A DNA stretch of 64,000 bases from Acidithiobacillus concretivorus. Its GTDB lineage: Bacteria; Pseudomonadota; Gammaproteobacteria; Acidithiobacillales; Acidithiobacillaceae. The translations under genes were made by a program, and so were the position numbers. This document shows, piece by piece, positions 8,403 to 17,672 of this stretch. The notes beneath the pieces were generated by a model that was given only the letters and a program-made list of their open reading frames with translations, ran no database searches and was not told where the DNA came from. Where the stretch lies: NCBI RefSeq assembly GCF_018853445.1, contig NZ_JABELD010000068.1:1-64000 (forward strand). The letters are read 5' to 3'. Each line of letters starts with the position of its first letter. Position 1 is the first letter of the stretch.

Positions 8403-9539
8403 ATGCTACAAGAATTCAGGGATTCGAATATCGCAAAATTGCGGCAGCTTCAGGAATATTTTCATGCCAAGAAAATCCTCATAACCGGTGGTTTCGGTTT
8501 TGTTGGTGGTCATGTCGCGCGTCGGTTGCTGCAATGCGGCGCAGATGTGACAGTGCTTGATATTGATACTTCCACTGATCGTCTGTCCATGATCAATTGT
8601 CCTCGCCTGGGTCTTCGTGAACAACTCAATGTTGTTGAGGCAGATGTCACTGATAAGAAAAGTATGTGTGAAATCATTGATCAATATCGTTTCCACTACA
8701 TTTTCCATTTTGCTGCATATGCATCGGTTATCGAAAAGGCATTGCACGCCCCATATGACACGATAATGGCCAACACCATGGGCTGGATCAATGTGTTAGA
8801 GGCTTGTCGGCTCTCTGTGCACAAGCCGAACATGATTTTTCTCTCATCAACCGATAAGGTTTACGGTGAAATGGATGGCGATTCTTACTTCGAACATTTG
8901 ACACCGTTGCGTGGAATCGGAGTATATGACTCTGCAAAACTGGCGGCCGATGTGTTTTCACGAACCTATCATGAAGCATTTCAATTACCGACTGTGACGT
9001 TACGAATGTGTAATATTTTTGGTCCCTATGATTTCAACTCTGAATATCGGCTGTTACCAAAGGCTATGCAAAGTATTTTTGGTAATCCTGAACCAATGGC
9101 ACCGGAGTTGTATTTCGATGCCATTGAACATCAGCGTGATTATCTGTATGTCGATGAACTGGTCAATGCCATTATTCTGCTGGCTCATAGTAACGTGTGT
9201 CGGGGAGAAGTTTACAACTTGGCTGGGGGGACCTACATGAGTACACCGGTCATGCTGCGGACCATTGTTGAACTGGCTGCAGGGGTTGAGGAGGCAGTGG
9301 ATCAACAGCGTGCCCAAGCCATCCTGGATAATGGTATTGCCGTTAAGGTAAAAGCGAACGCCTCCACTATCCATGCCATTATCAAGCAGCATCTGAATGG
9401 TGAAAAGCTTGTCAAGGATACTGCCTTTCAGCCAGCCCATGAATTTCTTGATAGCTTGACCAAAACGATTCGTTTCTACCGGGAACATTATCAGCTTGCG
9501 AAGGAAGGAGAGAATCATGTCCATCTTTTGGCAGGGTAA
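8403..9539 (+). CDS. NAD-dependent sugar-nucleotide epimerase/dehydratase (extended SDR)
   Basis: A 378-residue extended short-chain dehydrogenase. The NAD-binding ILITGGFGFVGGHV is at residues about 25-38, STDKVYG marks the catalytic Ser/Thr strand, and the catalytic YxxxK is in VYDSAKLAADV. The closest named families are GDP-mannose and CDP-glucose 4,6-dehydratases; the exact substrate cannot be told. It has a longer N-terminal extension (about 24 residues) than usual. The start is preceded by AAAAGGA at good spacing. It is the first gene of the operon and overlaps the next epimerase by 23 bp, so it probably supplies or modifies a nucleotide sugar for the polymer made by BcsA. Confidence 0.82.
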   Translation: MLQEFRDSNIAKLRQLQEYFHAKKILITGGFGFVGGHVARRLLQCGADVTVLDIDTSTDRLSMINCPRLGLREQLNVVEADVTDKKSMCEIIDQYRFHYIFHFAAYASVIEKALHAPYDTIMANTMGWINVLEACRLSVHKPNMIFLSSTDKVYGEMDGDSYFEHLTPLRGIGVYDSAKLAADVFSRTYHEAFQLPTVTLRMCNIFGPYDFNSEYRLLPKAMQSIFGNPEPMAPELYFDAIEHQRDYLYVDELVNAIILLAHSNVCRGEVYNLAGGTYMSTPVMLRTIVELAAGVEEAVDQQRAQAILDNGIAVKVKANASTIHAIIKQHLNGEKLVKDTAFQPAHEFLDSLTKTIRFYREHYQLAKEGENHVHLLAG

Positions 9540-10512
9540 GAATTGTCTGGTTACTGGCGGTGCTGGCTTTGGCGGAGGACACTTGTGTGAGCGTTTGCTC
9601 CAGCTCGGTGCACGTGTTTTTGTGTTGGATCGGGTATTGCCGCAGTGTTCATATTTGCAGATACAAGGTATTGATAGACACTTACAGGTCTGGGTAGGCG
9701 ATATTCGTGATAGCGATTTTCTACGTTTGAATTTATCCCGTTTTGCCGTTGATACGATTTTTCATCTTGCTGCCCAGCCCATCGTACCATCCAGTAATGT
9801 CCTGCCAATGGAAACCCTTAGCGTGAATGCCATGGGTACGTATACCCTGCTTGAGGCCATGCGTCGGAGTGATACAGTGGAACGGATGGTGTTTGCCTCC
9901 AGCGGGGCCTATTATGGCATGACCACCGACGACCGGGCTCTGCAAGAGTCCGACCCACCCCTCGAAGCCAGTAACATCTACGCTGCATCGAAGGTTGCGA
10001 GTGACTGTGTGGCCCGGACCTATGCCAAAGTCTATGGTTTACAAGTTGGCGTGTGCCGATTTATGAATACCTACGGACCAGGGGACACCAATTTTAGTCG
10101 TCTTGTTCCGCGAGCGATTTTCAATCTGCTCGCAGGCAGAGGTTACGATTTTGGTGCTCGTGATGATGGTAGCTCCCGTCTTGATTTTCTGCACGTTGGT
10201 GATATGGCTGATGCGTATCTAAGGCTTGGAGAGTCTCTAGAAAATCATTCGGGAAAGGCCTTCAATTTCGGTACGGGAACCGCAACCTCTATTACTGAAG
10301 TTGCGGAACGGCTGAGCATTCTCTTTGATGGCGAGCGGCGGACGCCGCTGTTTCACGGGGCTCCACGGGAGAAAGCGGCGATAAAGTACCTTGAAATTGA
10401 GCGCGCACGTGTGGACTTAGGATGGAGGCCAATGACTCCTCTAGAAGATGGTCTTTGCAGTACTTTGCATTGGTATGCCGAGAATTGGGAGACTTTGCGT
10501 CATGCCTTTTAA
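9517..10512 (+). CDS. NAD-dependent sugar-nucleotide epimerase/dehydratase, second paralogue
   Basis: A 331-residue extended SDR with CLVTGGAGFGGGHLCERLL at the N-terminus, FASSGAYYGM, and the catalytic YxxxK in IYAASKVASDCV. A RLDFLHVGDMADAYLRL segment typical of the sugar-nucleotide group follows. The start at 9517 has a strong AAGGAAGGAG ahead of it (9501-9510). It overlaps the previous gene by 23 bp and bcsA by 11 bp, so all three are translationally coupled. It is related to GDP-mannose 4,6-dehydratase and UDP-glucose epimerase; substrate unknown. Neither paralogue belongs to the standard bcs gene set. Confidence 0.82.
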   Translation: MSIFWQGKNCLVTGGAGFGGGHLCERLLQLGARVFVLDRVLPQCSYLQIQGIDRHLQVWVGDIRDSDFLRLNLSRFAVDTIFHLAAQPIVPSSNVLPMETLSVNAMGTYTLLEAMRRSDTVERMVFASSGAYYGMTTDDRALQESDPPLEASNIYAASKVASDCVARTYAKVYGLQVGVCRFMNTYGPGDTNFSRLVPRAIFNLLAGRGYDFGARDDGSSRLDFLHVGDMADAYLRLGESLENHSGKAFNFGTGTATSITEVAERLSILFDGERRTPLFHGAPREKAAIKYLEIERARVDLGWRPMTPLEDGLCSTLHWYAENWETLRHAF

Positions 10513-12784
10513 GCAAGGCAAATGGTTGGAAGCGTTGCTGCTCGGGTTGGCGGTTTCAGGATTTGTGGCCTCGATATTCCTGGCTTTTGTCTTGGCGTTG
10601 TTGCCAGTCAGTAATCAGGCTCAGGCCTTGGTGAGCGTGGTCCTGGTCGGCATCCTGATGCTGCAACTTTTTCTGCTCAAACGTTTGGTCTTACCGCAGT
10701 TGCTTGTGGATTCCTTTCGAGTCACCAATATTGTCATAGCTATTTATCTGATATTTAGATATTTAGTTTGGCGGGTGGAATTCACCATCGGGGGATATGG
10801 CTTTGCCAGCGACTTTTTTGGCACCTTGCTGTTTCTGGCAGAGCTTTATGCTGCGGGGTACGCCATTCTGGGATTCTTTGTGACATTCACTCCGAGGCAT
10901 CGCCAACCTGTCCCCTTGCCATTAGATGCTGACTCGTGGTCAGCAGTGGACGTATTGGTCCCAACTTACAACGAAACCACAGAAATTCTCAGGGTAACTC
11001 TGTTGGGTGCTTTGCAGATTGATTATCCCAAAGAAAAGTTTTGTGTACACCTGTTGGATGATGGGGGCACAGATGATCGTTGTGCCAACCCGAAAATTGC
11101 GGAGGCCTCCAAGGCTCGACGTCGTGACTTGCAGTCGCTTTGTGAGGCGGTCGGTGCTATTTATCACACGCGGCAACACAATGATCATGCCAAGGCTGGA
11201 AACGTCAATGCGGCATTGCCCTCTCTTAATGGCGACCTGATTGTTATTCTGGATGCCGATCATGTACCCACTCGCGATTTCCTGAAAAATACTGCGGGAT
11301 TCTTTCTGGCCGATCCCAAGTGTGCGATGGTGCAAACCCCACACAGCTTCATTAATCCGGATCCGGTAGAAAAGAATCTGAACATTTTTCATGATGCTCC
11401 GGCGGAGGCTGAGCTCTTCCAACGTTATATCCAGGCAGGTCTGGATTCATGGGAGGCCAGTTTTTTTGTCGGATCAGCGGCAGTTATTCGTCGTTCCCTA
11501 TTACAGGAAATAGGGGGAATACAGACGGAGACCTTAACCGAGGATGTCGAAACCGCAATGAAATTGCATTCTCTGGGGTATCGAAGTGTATTTTTGGATC
11601 GTTCGCAGGTTCTCGGTTTGCAACCCGAGACAGTTACCAGTCTCATTAGTCAGCGGGTACGCTGGGCTCAGGGAGCTATCCAGATTCTGCAAATGAAGAA
11701 CCCCTTGTTTGCCAATGGCCTCAGCATTGCACAACGGTTAACCTATATTACCAGTTTCTCGTACTGGCTTTTTCCGTATGCCCGCATGATCAACATGTTG
11801 GCGCCATCCATGTTTTTGCTCTTTGGTGTCATGATATATAACGCAACCATTGAGCAATACCTGATCTATGGTGCTCCCTATTTTTTGGCGAACTGGATCT
11901 ATTCGGATTTTGTCTATGGAAAGGTGCGCTGGCCACTGACATCAGATGTATATGAGATGGTGCAAACGCCGTTGGCGGCGATCATGTTATTCAGCACCTT
12001 GCTTAGACCAGGGAAAAGACCCTTCAATGTGACCCCCAAGGGCGAGCAGCTGGATCACGATTTTATTTCTTCAGCAGCCAAGGTACAGAGTGTTTTTTTT
12101 GGGATCATCCTACTGTCTCTGGTCATTGGTATTTGGCGTTGGTATGTGCATCCAGGTGAGCGACCACAGTTGGTTTTTACCTTGCTCTGGGAGTTGCTTA
12201 ACTTCATCATTATTACTGCAACCATGGTCGTCATGTTGGAGCGTCGCCAACATCGAGAGAATTATCGGGTACCCGCACCCGCAGGAATGAAAGTCGATCT
12301 GGAACTGCGAGATGGCAGTGTATTGCGATTACCAGCGCTGGATCTTTCGATGGGTGGCGTGGGTTTTTCACGTAATGCATGGCCGGCTAGTGCTGGCCAG
12401 TTAGCCAGCGTTATCAGGGCAGTACATCTCGTAGATGAAGAGAGCTCCATACGAAGTGATGCAATTCCCGTTAAGTCCATAGATGGGATTGGCGATCGTT
12501 TTGGGGTCCAGTTTGCGTATGTGGATCAGCAACAACTCCAGATTGTGGTTAGGTTTTTGTATGGTCACAGTAATCAGGTGACTGCCTTGTTGGCTGCGCG
12601 TCGTCGTCGGCTCGGCTTCCTGGCTGCCTATGCCTATTTTCTGGCCAAGACTGGAGCTGGCCTTTGGTATTGGGGACGGTTTCTTTACCAACGTGGGCGA
12701 GAATCATACCTGCTGTGGAATTTGCGTCAGCGCCGACGTTACGACATGGGTAAAGCGGTGCGCAGATCGAGGCGCTATTTATGA
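10502..12784 (+). CDS. bcsA: Cellulose synthase catalytic subunit with PilZ domain
   Basis: A GT2 inner-membrane synthase that polymerises UDP-glucose and extrudes the glucan. Numbering from the 10502 start (760 residues): four N-terminal membrane helices, LDDGGTDD at 185-192, the DAD motif at 251-253, TED at 346-348, QRVRW at 384-388, gating-loop FNVTPKG near 508, then more membrane helices and a PilZ domain. The PilZ keeps both c-di-GMP signatures, RENYR (585-589) and DLSMGG (614-619), so allosteric control by c-di-GMP is expected. Oddity: the usual FFCGS acceptor-binding motif reads FFVGS (321-325). The start at 10502 overlaps the previous stop by 11 bp; a frame back to 10448 also exists. 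Confidence 0.95.
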   Translation: MPFKQGKWLEALLLGLAVSGFVASIFLAFVLALLPVSNQAQALVSVVLVGILMLQLFLLKRLVLPQLLVDSFRVTNIVIAIYLIFRYLVWRVEFTIGGYGFASDFFGTLLFLAELYAAGYAILGFFVTFTPRHRQPVPLPLDADSWSAVDVLVPTYNETTEILRVTLLGALQIDYPKEKFCVHLLDDGGTDDRCANPKIAEASKARRRDLQSLCEAVGAIYHTRQHNDHAKAGNVNAALPSLNGDLIVILDADHVPTRDFLKNTAGFFLADPKCAMVQTPHSFINPDPVEKNLNIFHDAPAEAELFQRYIQAGLDSWEASFFVGSAAVIRRSLLQEIGGIQTETLTEDVETAMKLHSLGYRSVFLDRSQVLGLQPETVTSLISQRVRWAQGAIQILQMKNPLFANGLSIAQRLTYITSFSYWLFPYARMINMLAPSMFLLFGVMIYNATIEQYLIYGAPYFLANWIYSDFVYGKVRWPLTSDVYEMVQTPLAAIMLFSTLLRPGKRPFNVTPKGEQLDHDFISSAAKVQSVFFGIILLSLVIGIWRWYVHPGERPQLVFTLLWELLNFIIITATMVVMLERRQHRENYRVPAPAGMKVDLELRDGSVLRLPALDLSMGGVGFSRNAWPASAGQLASVIRAVHLVDEESSIRSDAIPVKSIDGIGDRFGVQFAYVDQQQLQIVVRFLYGHSNQVTALLAARRRRLGFLAAYAYFLAKTGAGLWYWGRFLYQRGRESYLLWNLRQRRRYDMGKAVRRSRRYL

Positions 12785-13929
12785 TGCAGATTGTCTGGTC
12801 CAGGATTAAGTGGGGCGGTTTTCCTTGCTTGGGTTTCCTGCTTGCTCTTGGAACCTTGTTTTTGCTTGAGACTGGCCAGTGTTGGGCCTCAGTAGAACAA
12901 AAATCTCTGGCGCAGTTGATGGAGAGCAAGCGGTTTATCAGTCTTAACGGTAATCAGCCCAAGCTCCAAGCCACTTGGCAAATTCCTGCGCAGGAACAGG
13001 CCGTCCACTCAACGCTGGCATTACACTATTTTGTTGGGCCAAGCACTGCGCCAGGAACAGAGCTGGTTATTGCGCTCAATGGTAAGGATGTGGGAGCCGT
13101 TCGGGAAAATCCAGATTATCCGCAGGGCGAACTGACTGTTTTGCTGGAACCCGGTGAGCTCGGAGGAGGTAATCAGATTCTCTCCATCGCCTTGCGCTCA
13201 CCAAAAGGTATTATCGGAGATTCCGTCAAGGGATGGACGCAGATTGACGCGTATGAATCGCAGCTGCAGTTTCGATTGCAGCCAAAACCCTGGAGAACAA
13301 TCCAGTTCAATGATCTCCAGACTCTTTTTCAAAGAGATCAGGATGCATCAATCCCATTGCCCGTAGTATTCCTGGGGCGAATATCTCCCGTTCTTATTCA
13401 GGCCGCGCAACAGGCGGTGGCTGATATTGCAATGCGCACGGACAAAACCGTCGCGGTACAGGTGTTGCCAAATATTGCGCAGGCAACAGCACGGTCCGCA
13501 CCCCTGATTCTTTTACTTGGGGCCCAGACTGCTGAAGGGACGAGCAAAATTTCTGGGTCCGATGCGAGAGTACTACTGAGGCCTGTGGATGATTCGCGAA
13601 CAGCATTGGAGTTGTCCTTCACGGGTCGTAACGATGATGCGGTGTTGCGGGCGGCACAGGCCTTTGCGCAGAACCGAGGAGACCTTCCACTGGGTGACAA
13701 CTGGCAGGTCGGATCGGTGGATACAAAGACGGCAGGGCGCCCAAACTTGTGGCGAGGGCAGCCCGTTCTCCAGCCCGGTGGTGTAGCGAAGGTTGGACGC
13801 GTAGAACAGATTGATGCCTCCCTTGTGGGGGGGGGCATTGAGTCTTCTTCATTTCTCCTTTTGGATGCCTGGTGGCCAATTCGCAGATCGTCAGAAGCAA
13901 ATGACCCTGGATTTGAATCTGGCAGTTGA
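12781..13929 (+). CDS. bcsB: Cellulose synthase regulatory subunit BcsB, N-terminal part (frameshifted gene)
   Basis: BcsB is the periplasmic, membrane-anchored partner of BcsA that guides the nascent glucan. This frame starts in an ATGA overlap with bcsA and has a signal sequence (FPCLGFLLALGTLFLLETG). It runs as a normal BcsB carbohydrate-binding region until residue about 349, at a run of nine G. Beyond it the frame reads a non-BcsB tail and stops at 13929. The proper continuation is in the +1-shifted frame (13811-14857). With eight G the two halves join into a protein of about 690 residues, near the usual family length. Either a phase-variable OFF state, a real mutation, or a homopolymer sequencing error. 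Confidence 0.85.
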   Translation: MMQIVWSRIKWGGFPCLGFLLALGTLFLLETGQCWASVEQKSLAQLMESKRFISLNGNQPKLQATWQIPAQEQAVHSTLALHYFVGPSTAPGTELVIALNGKDVGAVRENPDYPQGELTVLLEPGELGGGNQILSIALRSPKGIIGDSVKGWTQIDAYESQLQFRLQPKPWRTIQFNDLQTLFQRDQDASIPLPVVFLGRISPVLIQAAQQAVADIAMRTDKTVAVQVLPNIAQATARSAPLILLLGAQTAEGTSKISGSDARVLLRPVDDSRTALELSFTGRNDDAVLRAAQAFAQNRGDLPLGDNWQVGSVDTKTAGRPNLWRGQPVLQPGGVAKVGRVEQIDASLVGGGIESSSFLLLDAWWPIRRSSEANDPGFESGS

Positions 13930-14857
13930 TCCTGGCAGGCACTCTGAGCAGAGACCGTTGGTGATTGTTCGAGCAAATGGCAACTGGATTTCTCAGTGGA
14001 AGCTTGGAACCGGAGTGGGTCATTATACGACCACTGTTCCTTTCTCCGCCTTGGTGGCTGGAGTCAATCGACTCAGTCTGGATGTGCATGGAGCCCATGT
14101 GAAAATCCTACCGGGATCGACCATGCGCCTTCCGAAAACCCACCAATATGCTCATCTGCCCAATCTACAGCTACTGGCAAGAACGGCTTTTCCTCTGGTT
14201 CGCGACGGCAATGCCAAAAGTCTACGTATGATCTATCTGAACTCCACGTCAGAATTGTTATCTGCGGGATTAACTTTATTTGCCAAACTAGCTCAGGTCA
14301 GCCGCAGTACTTTGCCAGCCGCAGTCGTTTTCATGGGGCATCCATTGCCAGGTGGAGGCAGTCAGGTGATTCTTGGGACGCCAGCGGATTTGAGATCAGC
14401 AGCGCAAACCAATGTGCCAGTTCAGTTCGTACACGGTGCTCTTCGTTGGCAAAGCCCTGGTTCCGAGAGTCAATGGAACAGTAGCCAAAACCCTTTGGCC
14501 CGGGCGTATCTGCTGGAAACTCCAGCGGGTAAAGGAGCGGAGCATTGGAATCTGTGGTTTTTGGTACCATCAGTGGAGTCGGCCGAGTCTGCGGTAAATC
14601 TGCTCGTCCAAAAGGATAACTGGTCCACATTGACCGGAGACTTTGCCTGGTTGGATGCTCATGGCCATTATCACTCGGTGATGTTGGGCAAACAGCAGAT
14701 TTATGGAAATCATCAAAGTTCATGGTACTGGATTTACCTTTTTTCGTTACGGCCCATCTGGTGGGTGATCGTAGTGCTGACAATTCTTTTCCTGGGCAGC
14801 ATTTCGGCAGGATGGTTGTCTCAACACCGTCGCAAACAGTGGGGGGCTCATGGATAA
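13811..14857 (+). CDS. bcsB: Cellulose synthase regulatory subunit BcsB, C-terminal part (frameshifted gene)
   Basis: The second half of bcsB, in a different frame from its N-terminal half. After the G tract it continues LSLLHFSFWMPGGQFADR, the second carbohydrate-binding/flavodoxin-like module. It ends with a single membrane helix near the C-terminus (WVIVVLTILFLGSISAGWL) followed by basic residues, as BcsB needs to dock on BcsA. No Shine-Dalgarno supports an independent start at 13811, so it would be made only after frame restoration, slippage or programmed frameshifting. It overlaps bcsC by 8 bp, so loss of bcsB translation may also reduce bcsC translation. Confidence 0.85.
   Translation: MMPPLWGGALSLLHFSFWMPGGQFADRQKQMTLDLNLAVDPGRHSEQRPLVIVRANGNWISQWKLGTGVGHYTTTVPFSALVAGVNRLSLDVHGAHVKILPGSTMRLPKTHQYAHLPNLQLLARTAFPLVRDGNAKSLRMIYLNSTSELLSAGLTLFAKLAQVSRSTLPAAVVFMGHPLPGGGSQVILGTPADLRSAAQTNVPVQFVHGALRWQSPGSESQWNSSQNPLARAYLLETPAGKGAEHWNLWFLVPSVESAESAVNLLVQKDNWSTLTGDFAWLDAHGHYHSVMLGKQQIYGNHQSSWYWIYLFSLRPIWWVIVVLTILFLGSISAGWLSQHRRKQWGAHG
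13827..13835 (+). repeat. Nine-G homopolymer inside bcsB (candidate phase-variation tract)
   Basis: Nine consecutive G residues lie exactly where the BcsB frame breaks. Loss of one G gives codons GTG GGG GGG GCA TTG and an intact gene. Tracts of this kind are classic slipped-strand contingency sites. Confidence 0.8.
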
Positions 14858-17672
14858 TCCTTCCCGGCCCTTTGGGCGACTTCTGATGTTGCTCGGTTGT
14901 TTGGCTGCCGTGCTGTTCTTGCCGGTACGTTCTGCTCTTGCAAGTGTCTTGGGGCAAGAACATTCCAGTTCAATGATTGAACAGATAACCGGTTCCAAAG
15001 GAATGTCCGGTAAAACCCTCAATTCAGCAACATCAGCCATCTGGAGGGCTATCAACGCTCGGGACCTGGATTCTGCCAGAAAGCTCATTGCCCAGACACG
15101 AAATAGATTTCAAGGCTGGCGGCCCAGTGCCAATATGCGCTTTGTTTTAGCAGAGCAGGAAGTTTGGCAGAGTCTTCGCGACCGTCCTCTACCAGTAGCC
15201 AAGGGTCAGATTCATGTTTTTGCGGACCAGTATCAGCATGGTCCCTTCGCCAGCGACGCGGCAAAAACACTTCAAAAGATGCGTTCAGTATTGATAGACA
15301 GAGAGCTTTGGCGGGCTCAGCAAAATGGGGAAACACCAACACAAATTCAGACCCGGATTCGTATAGCCCAGAAGGATTTACCAGACTACCATGCTCCCGC
15401 AGCCCTGCTGACGCGCTTGTCAACCGAATTGGCTGCACAATCAATACCAGAGCTTGCCAAGAAGCGGCAATGGACGACGATTTTGGCCATGTCTCGGCGT
15501 CTTCCGGCTGTATTTGCGTCTCCCTATCTGGAAAATCAGCAGTGGTTGGCCCAAGCCGAAGCCCACCAAGGTAGTTTGCTCAAGGCCGGACGTTACTATT
15601 ATCGGCAGATTCACCTTGCCAACAACTACAAGGATGCCTTCTCGGAGCTTGAAGAAGCGGCAGAAGTCATGCCAAGTTCTGTCGTGCAGATTTTACTTAA
15701 GGTCGTAGAAAAGCGTTATCCAAATCAACTTCCCTCCCTGCAAAAATGGCATCTGGGCGTCTTGTTGGGCGATGCTGCTCGACGTCATTTTGTTGGTCAG
15801 AACGAGCGTGCATGGTTAGATCTGCAACCGCATTTGGCTGCTATCGAGGCCCGACATCAGGCGCAAGATGCCCGTCTGATTGCGGCGATTTTGGGCGCGT
15901 TGGGAAGACCCAAGGAGTCCCTGCACTGGTGGTTTATGGCGGCACAGTGGTCCAAGAAAAGTGCCGATTGGCAGACAGTAGGCAGCATTGCCATGGCTGA
16001 TGGAGATCTGGATCTTACAGCACAAAGCTTGGCTCATCTCTCCCCAGCGGCTAACAGTGCCAAACCGATTTTCGCGTGGTATTACCAGCAGAGAGGGCTA
16101 CAGGCCTACGAACAGAAGGGTTACGCAAAAACACTGGACGACCTCGCTCTTAGCCAGAAAAGCAAGGCTCTCCCACTAGGTTTAAAGAGTATTCAGGCTT
16201 GGTCCCTGCTGCATCTCAAACAATATGCAGCTGCCAGCAGAGGTTTTTCCTCCTTGTACGAGAAAAAACCTGATCGTGCTAACGCCGGTGGGATTGTCAC
16301 TGCAGATTTTGCTGCCAAAAACCTTTCCCATGCTTACGATTTGGCGCGTAAGCGCAGCGGGATATTGACTACCCTCCTACCCATGGAGAGCATGACCCGG
16401 AATATATCCTGGATCAACGAAATTCCATGGCGCCTAGCTGCTGATGGTCATATCGAGCTGCCAGAAAAACGATCTAGTTACCTAGCCATTGCAGCAACAG
16501 GTATCTGGCGTGGGGGTTCTGGGAGTGATGGCAACAATTTCAATGCGCTGGCCCCCGGTTTTTTGGGACAATGGGGTTTCAATTGGCATTTGGCGGGCTT
16601 CGCCCAGCTTTCCGTCCCCTCGGTGCGGGCTAATTCGGCTTCGTTGAATGCTTCTGTCCGTAATGACCAAGGTGCCATGCTAAGTTCCGAGGCGCCGTCT
16701 GGAAGGAATTGGATGGCCCCTGGTTTTCTTTTGGGCCTTGATGATGTTCGCCCTGGCCAAAGTTGGCGTGTGGCGTTGGGTTGGACCTCTCCCTCCAGTA
16801 TCGGCGGTGGTACACCTCAAGGAGCAGTTCAGTATCGCTGGGATTTAGGAAAGTCCAAATCCTACCTGCAACTGGACGCTTTGCGGCAGGCTGTGCAGCA
16901 GACCTGGATTTCTTACCAGGGTGTGAACGCGCAGGTAAGTCTATCTGATCCATCAAGCGGGCTACAATCCCATACGCTGGATTACCAGTGGGGTGCCGCT
17001 ATGCACAATGAGTTGGGTGGAAGCTTGTATTGGGCAGGTCCTGAACCTAATTCCTGGGATTATCTGGTCAGTAGTCATTTTGATCTCATCACGGGACGGA
17101 ATTTGGACAACAATCCAGGCTGGACAACGTATCTGTCGGCAATGAAGCCCGTGCTCAGCAACGCCCATTGGTGGGCCGCCATAGGCCCGGCAGCGTATGG
17201 TGAGGGTTACGCCCATAACCAGAATTTTTCCAGTCCTGGTTATGGGGACTATTACAGTCCCAGCTGGTTACTTCAGCCCCAGCTGGCCATGGCGCTCAGT
17301 CACTGGTGGTCCAATGGGAAGCTCTCTGTAGCTGCTTCTCTGGGCTATCAGTGGGCACGGACGGCGGCCGCCCCATTTATAGGTGCTCCCAACTTGCGCT
17401 CCCAATTGTCATCACTGGGAGATGGTCTGGATTTGGCCAACAGCAGTTACACTGCCGCCCAGACGAGCGATGTTTCCGGCGCTCTCAATGTCCTGTTCAC
17501 CCAGCAGCTTTCTCATCATTGGTTTGTCGATGGGGCGGCCAGTTATCAGGCCAGTCCTGCATTCTCCCAAGCGCAGTTCGGCCTTGATCTCCGCTATGTG
17601 TTTGCAGGTAATCGTCTGCCTGACTTGGCCTCAGCCCGACTCATGGCGAGTCCCGGACGAGCACTACCATGA
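14850..17672 (+). CDS. bcsC: Cellulose export protein BcsC (TPR plus outer-membrane barrel)
   Basis: A 940-residue secreted protein expected to carry the glucan through periplasm and outer membrane. It has a signal peptide (RLLMLLGCLAAVLFLPVRSALA), then about 480 residues of helical TPR-like repeats. From about residue 540 to the end is a Gly/Trp/Asn-rich beta-strand region ending LDLRYVFAG, typical of the BcsC barrel domain. It is shorter than E. coli BcsC (about 1150), mainly in the TPR part. The start overlaps bcsB by 8 bp and the stop overlaps bcsZ by 4 bp (ATGA). Confidence 0.85.
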   Translation: MDNPSRPFGRLLMLLGCLAAVLFLPVRSALASVLGQEHSSSMIEQITGSKGMSGKTLNSATSAIWRAINARDLDSARKLIAQTRNRFQGWRPSANMRFVLAEQEVWQSLRDRPLPVAKGQIHVFADQYQHGPFASDAAKTLQKMRSVLIDRELWRAQQNGETPTQIQTRIRIAQKDLPDYHAPAALLTRLSTELAAQSIPELAKKRQWTTILAMSRRLPAVFASPYLENQQWLAQAEAHQGSLLKAGRYYYRQIHLANNYKDAFSELEEAAEVMPSSVVQILLKVVEKRYPNQLPSLQKWHLGVLLGDAARRHFVGQNERAWLDLQPHLAAIEARHQAQDARLIAAILGALGRPKESLHWWFMAAQWSKKSADWQTVGSIAMADGDLDLTAQSLAHLSPAANSAKPIFAWYYQQRGLQAYEQKGYAKTLDDLALSQKSKALPLGLKSIQAWSLLHLKQYAAASRGFSSLYEKKPDRANAGGIVTADFAAKNLSHAYDLARKRSGILTTLLPMESMTRNISWINEIPWRLAADGHIELPEKRSSYLAIAATGIWRGGSGSDGNNFNALAPGFLGQWGFNWHLAGFAQLSVPSVRANSASLNASVRNDQGAMLSSEAPSGRNWMAPGFLLGLDDVRPGQSWRVALGWTSPSSIGGGTPQGAVQYRWDLGKSKSYLQLDALRQAVQQTWISYQGVNAQVSLSDPSSGLQSHTLDYQWGAAMHNELGGSLYWAGPEPNSWDYLVSSHFDLITGRNLDNNPGWTTYLSAMKPVLSNAHWWAAIGPAAYGEGYAHNQNFSSPGYGDYYSPSWLLQPQLAMALSHWWSNGKLSVAASLGYQWARTAAAPFIGAPNLRSQLSSLGDGLDLANSSYTAAQTSDVSGALNVLFTQQLSHHWFVDGAASYQASPAFSQAQFGLDLRYVFAGNRLPDLASARLMASPGRALP

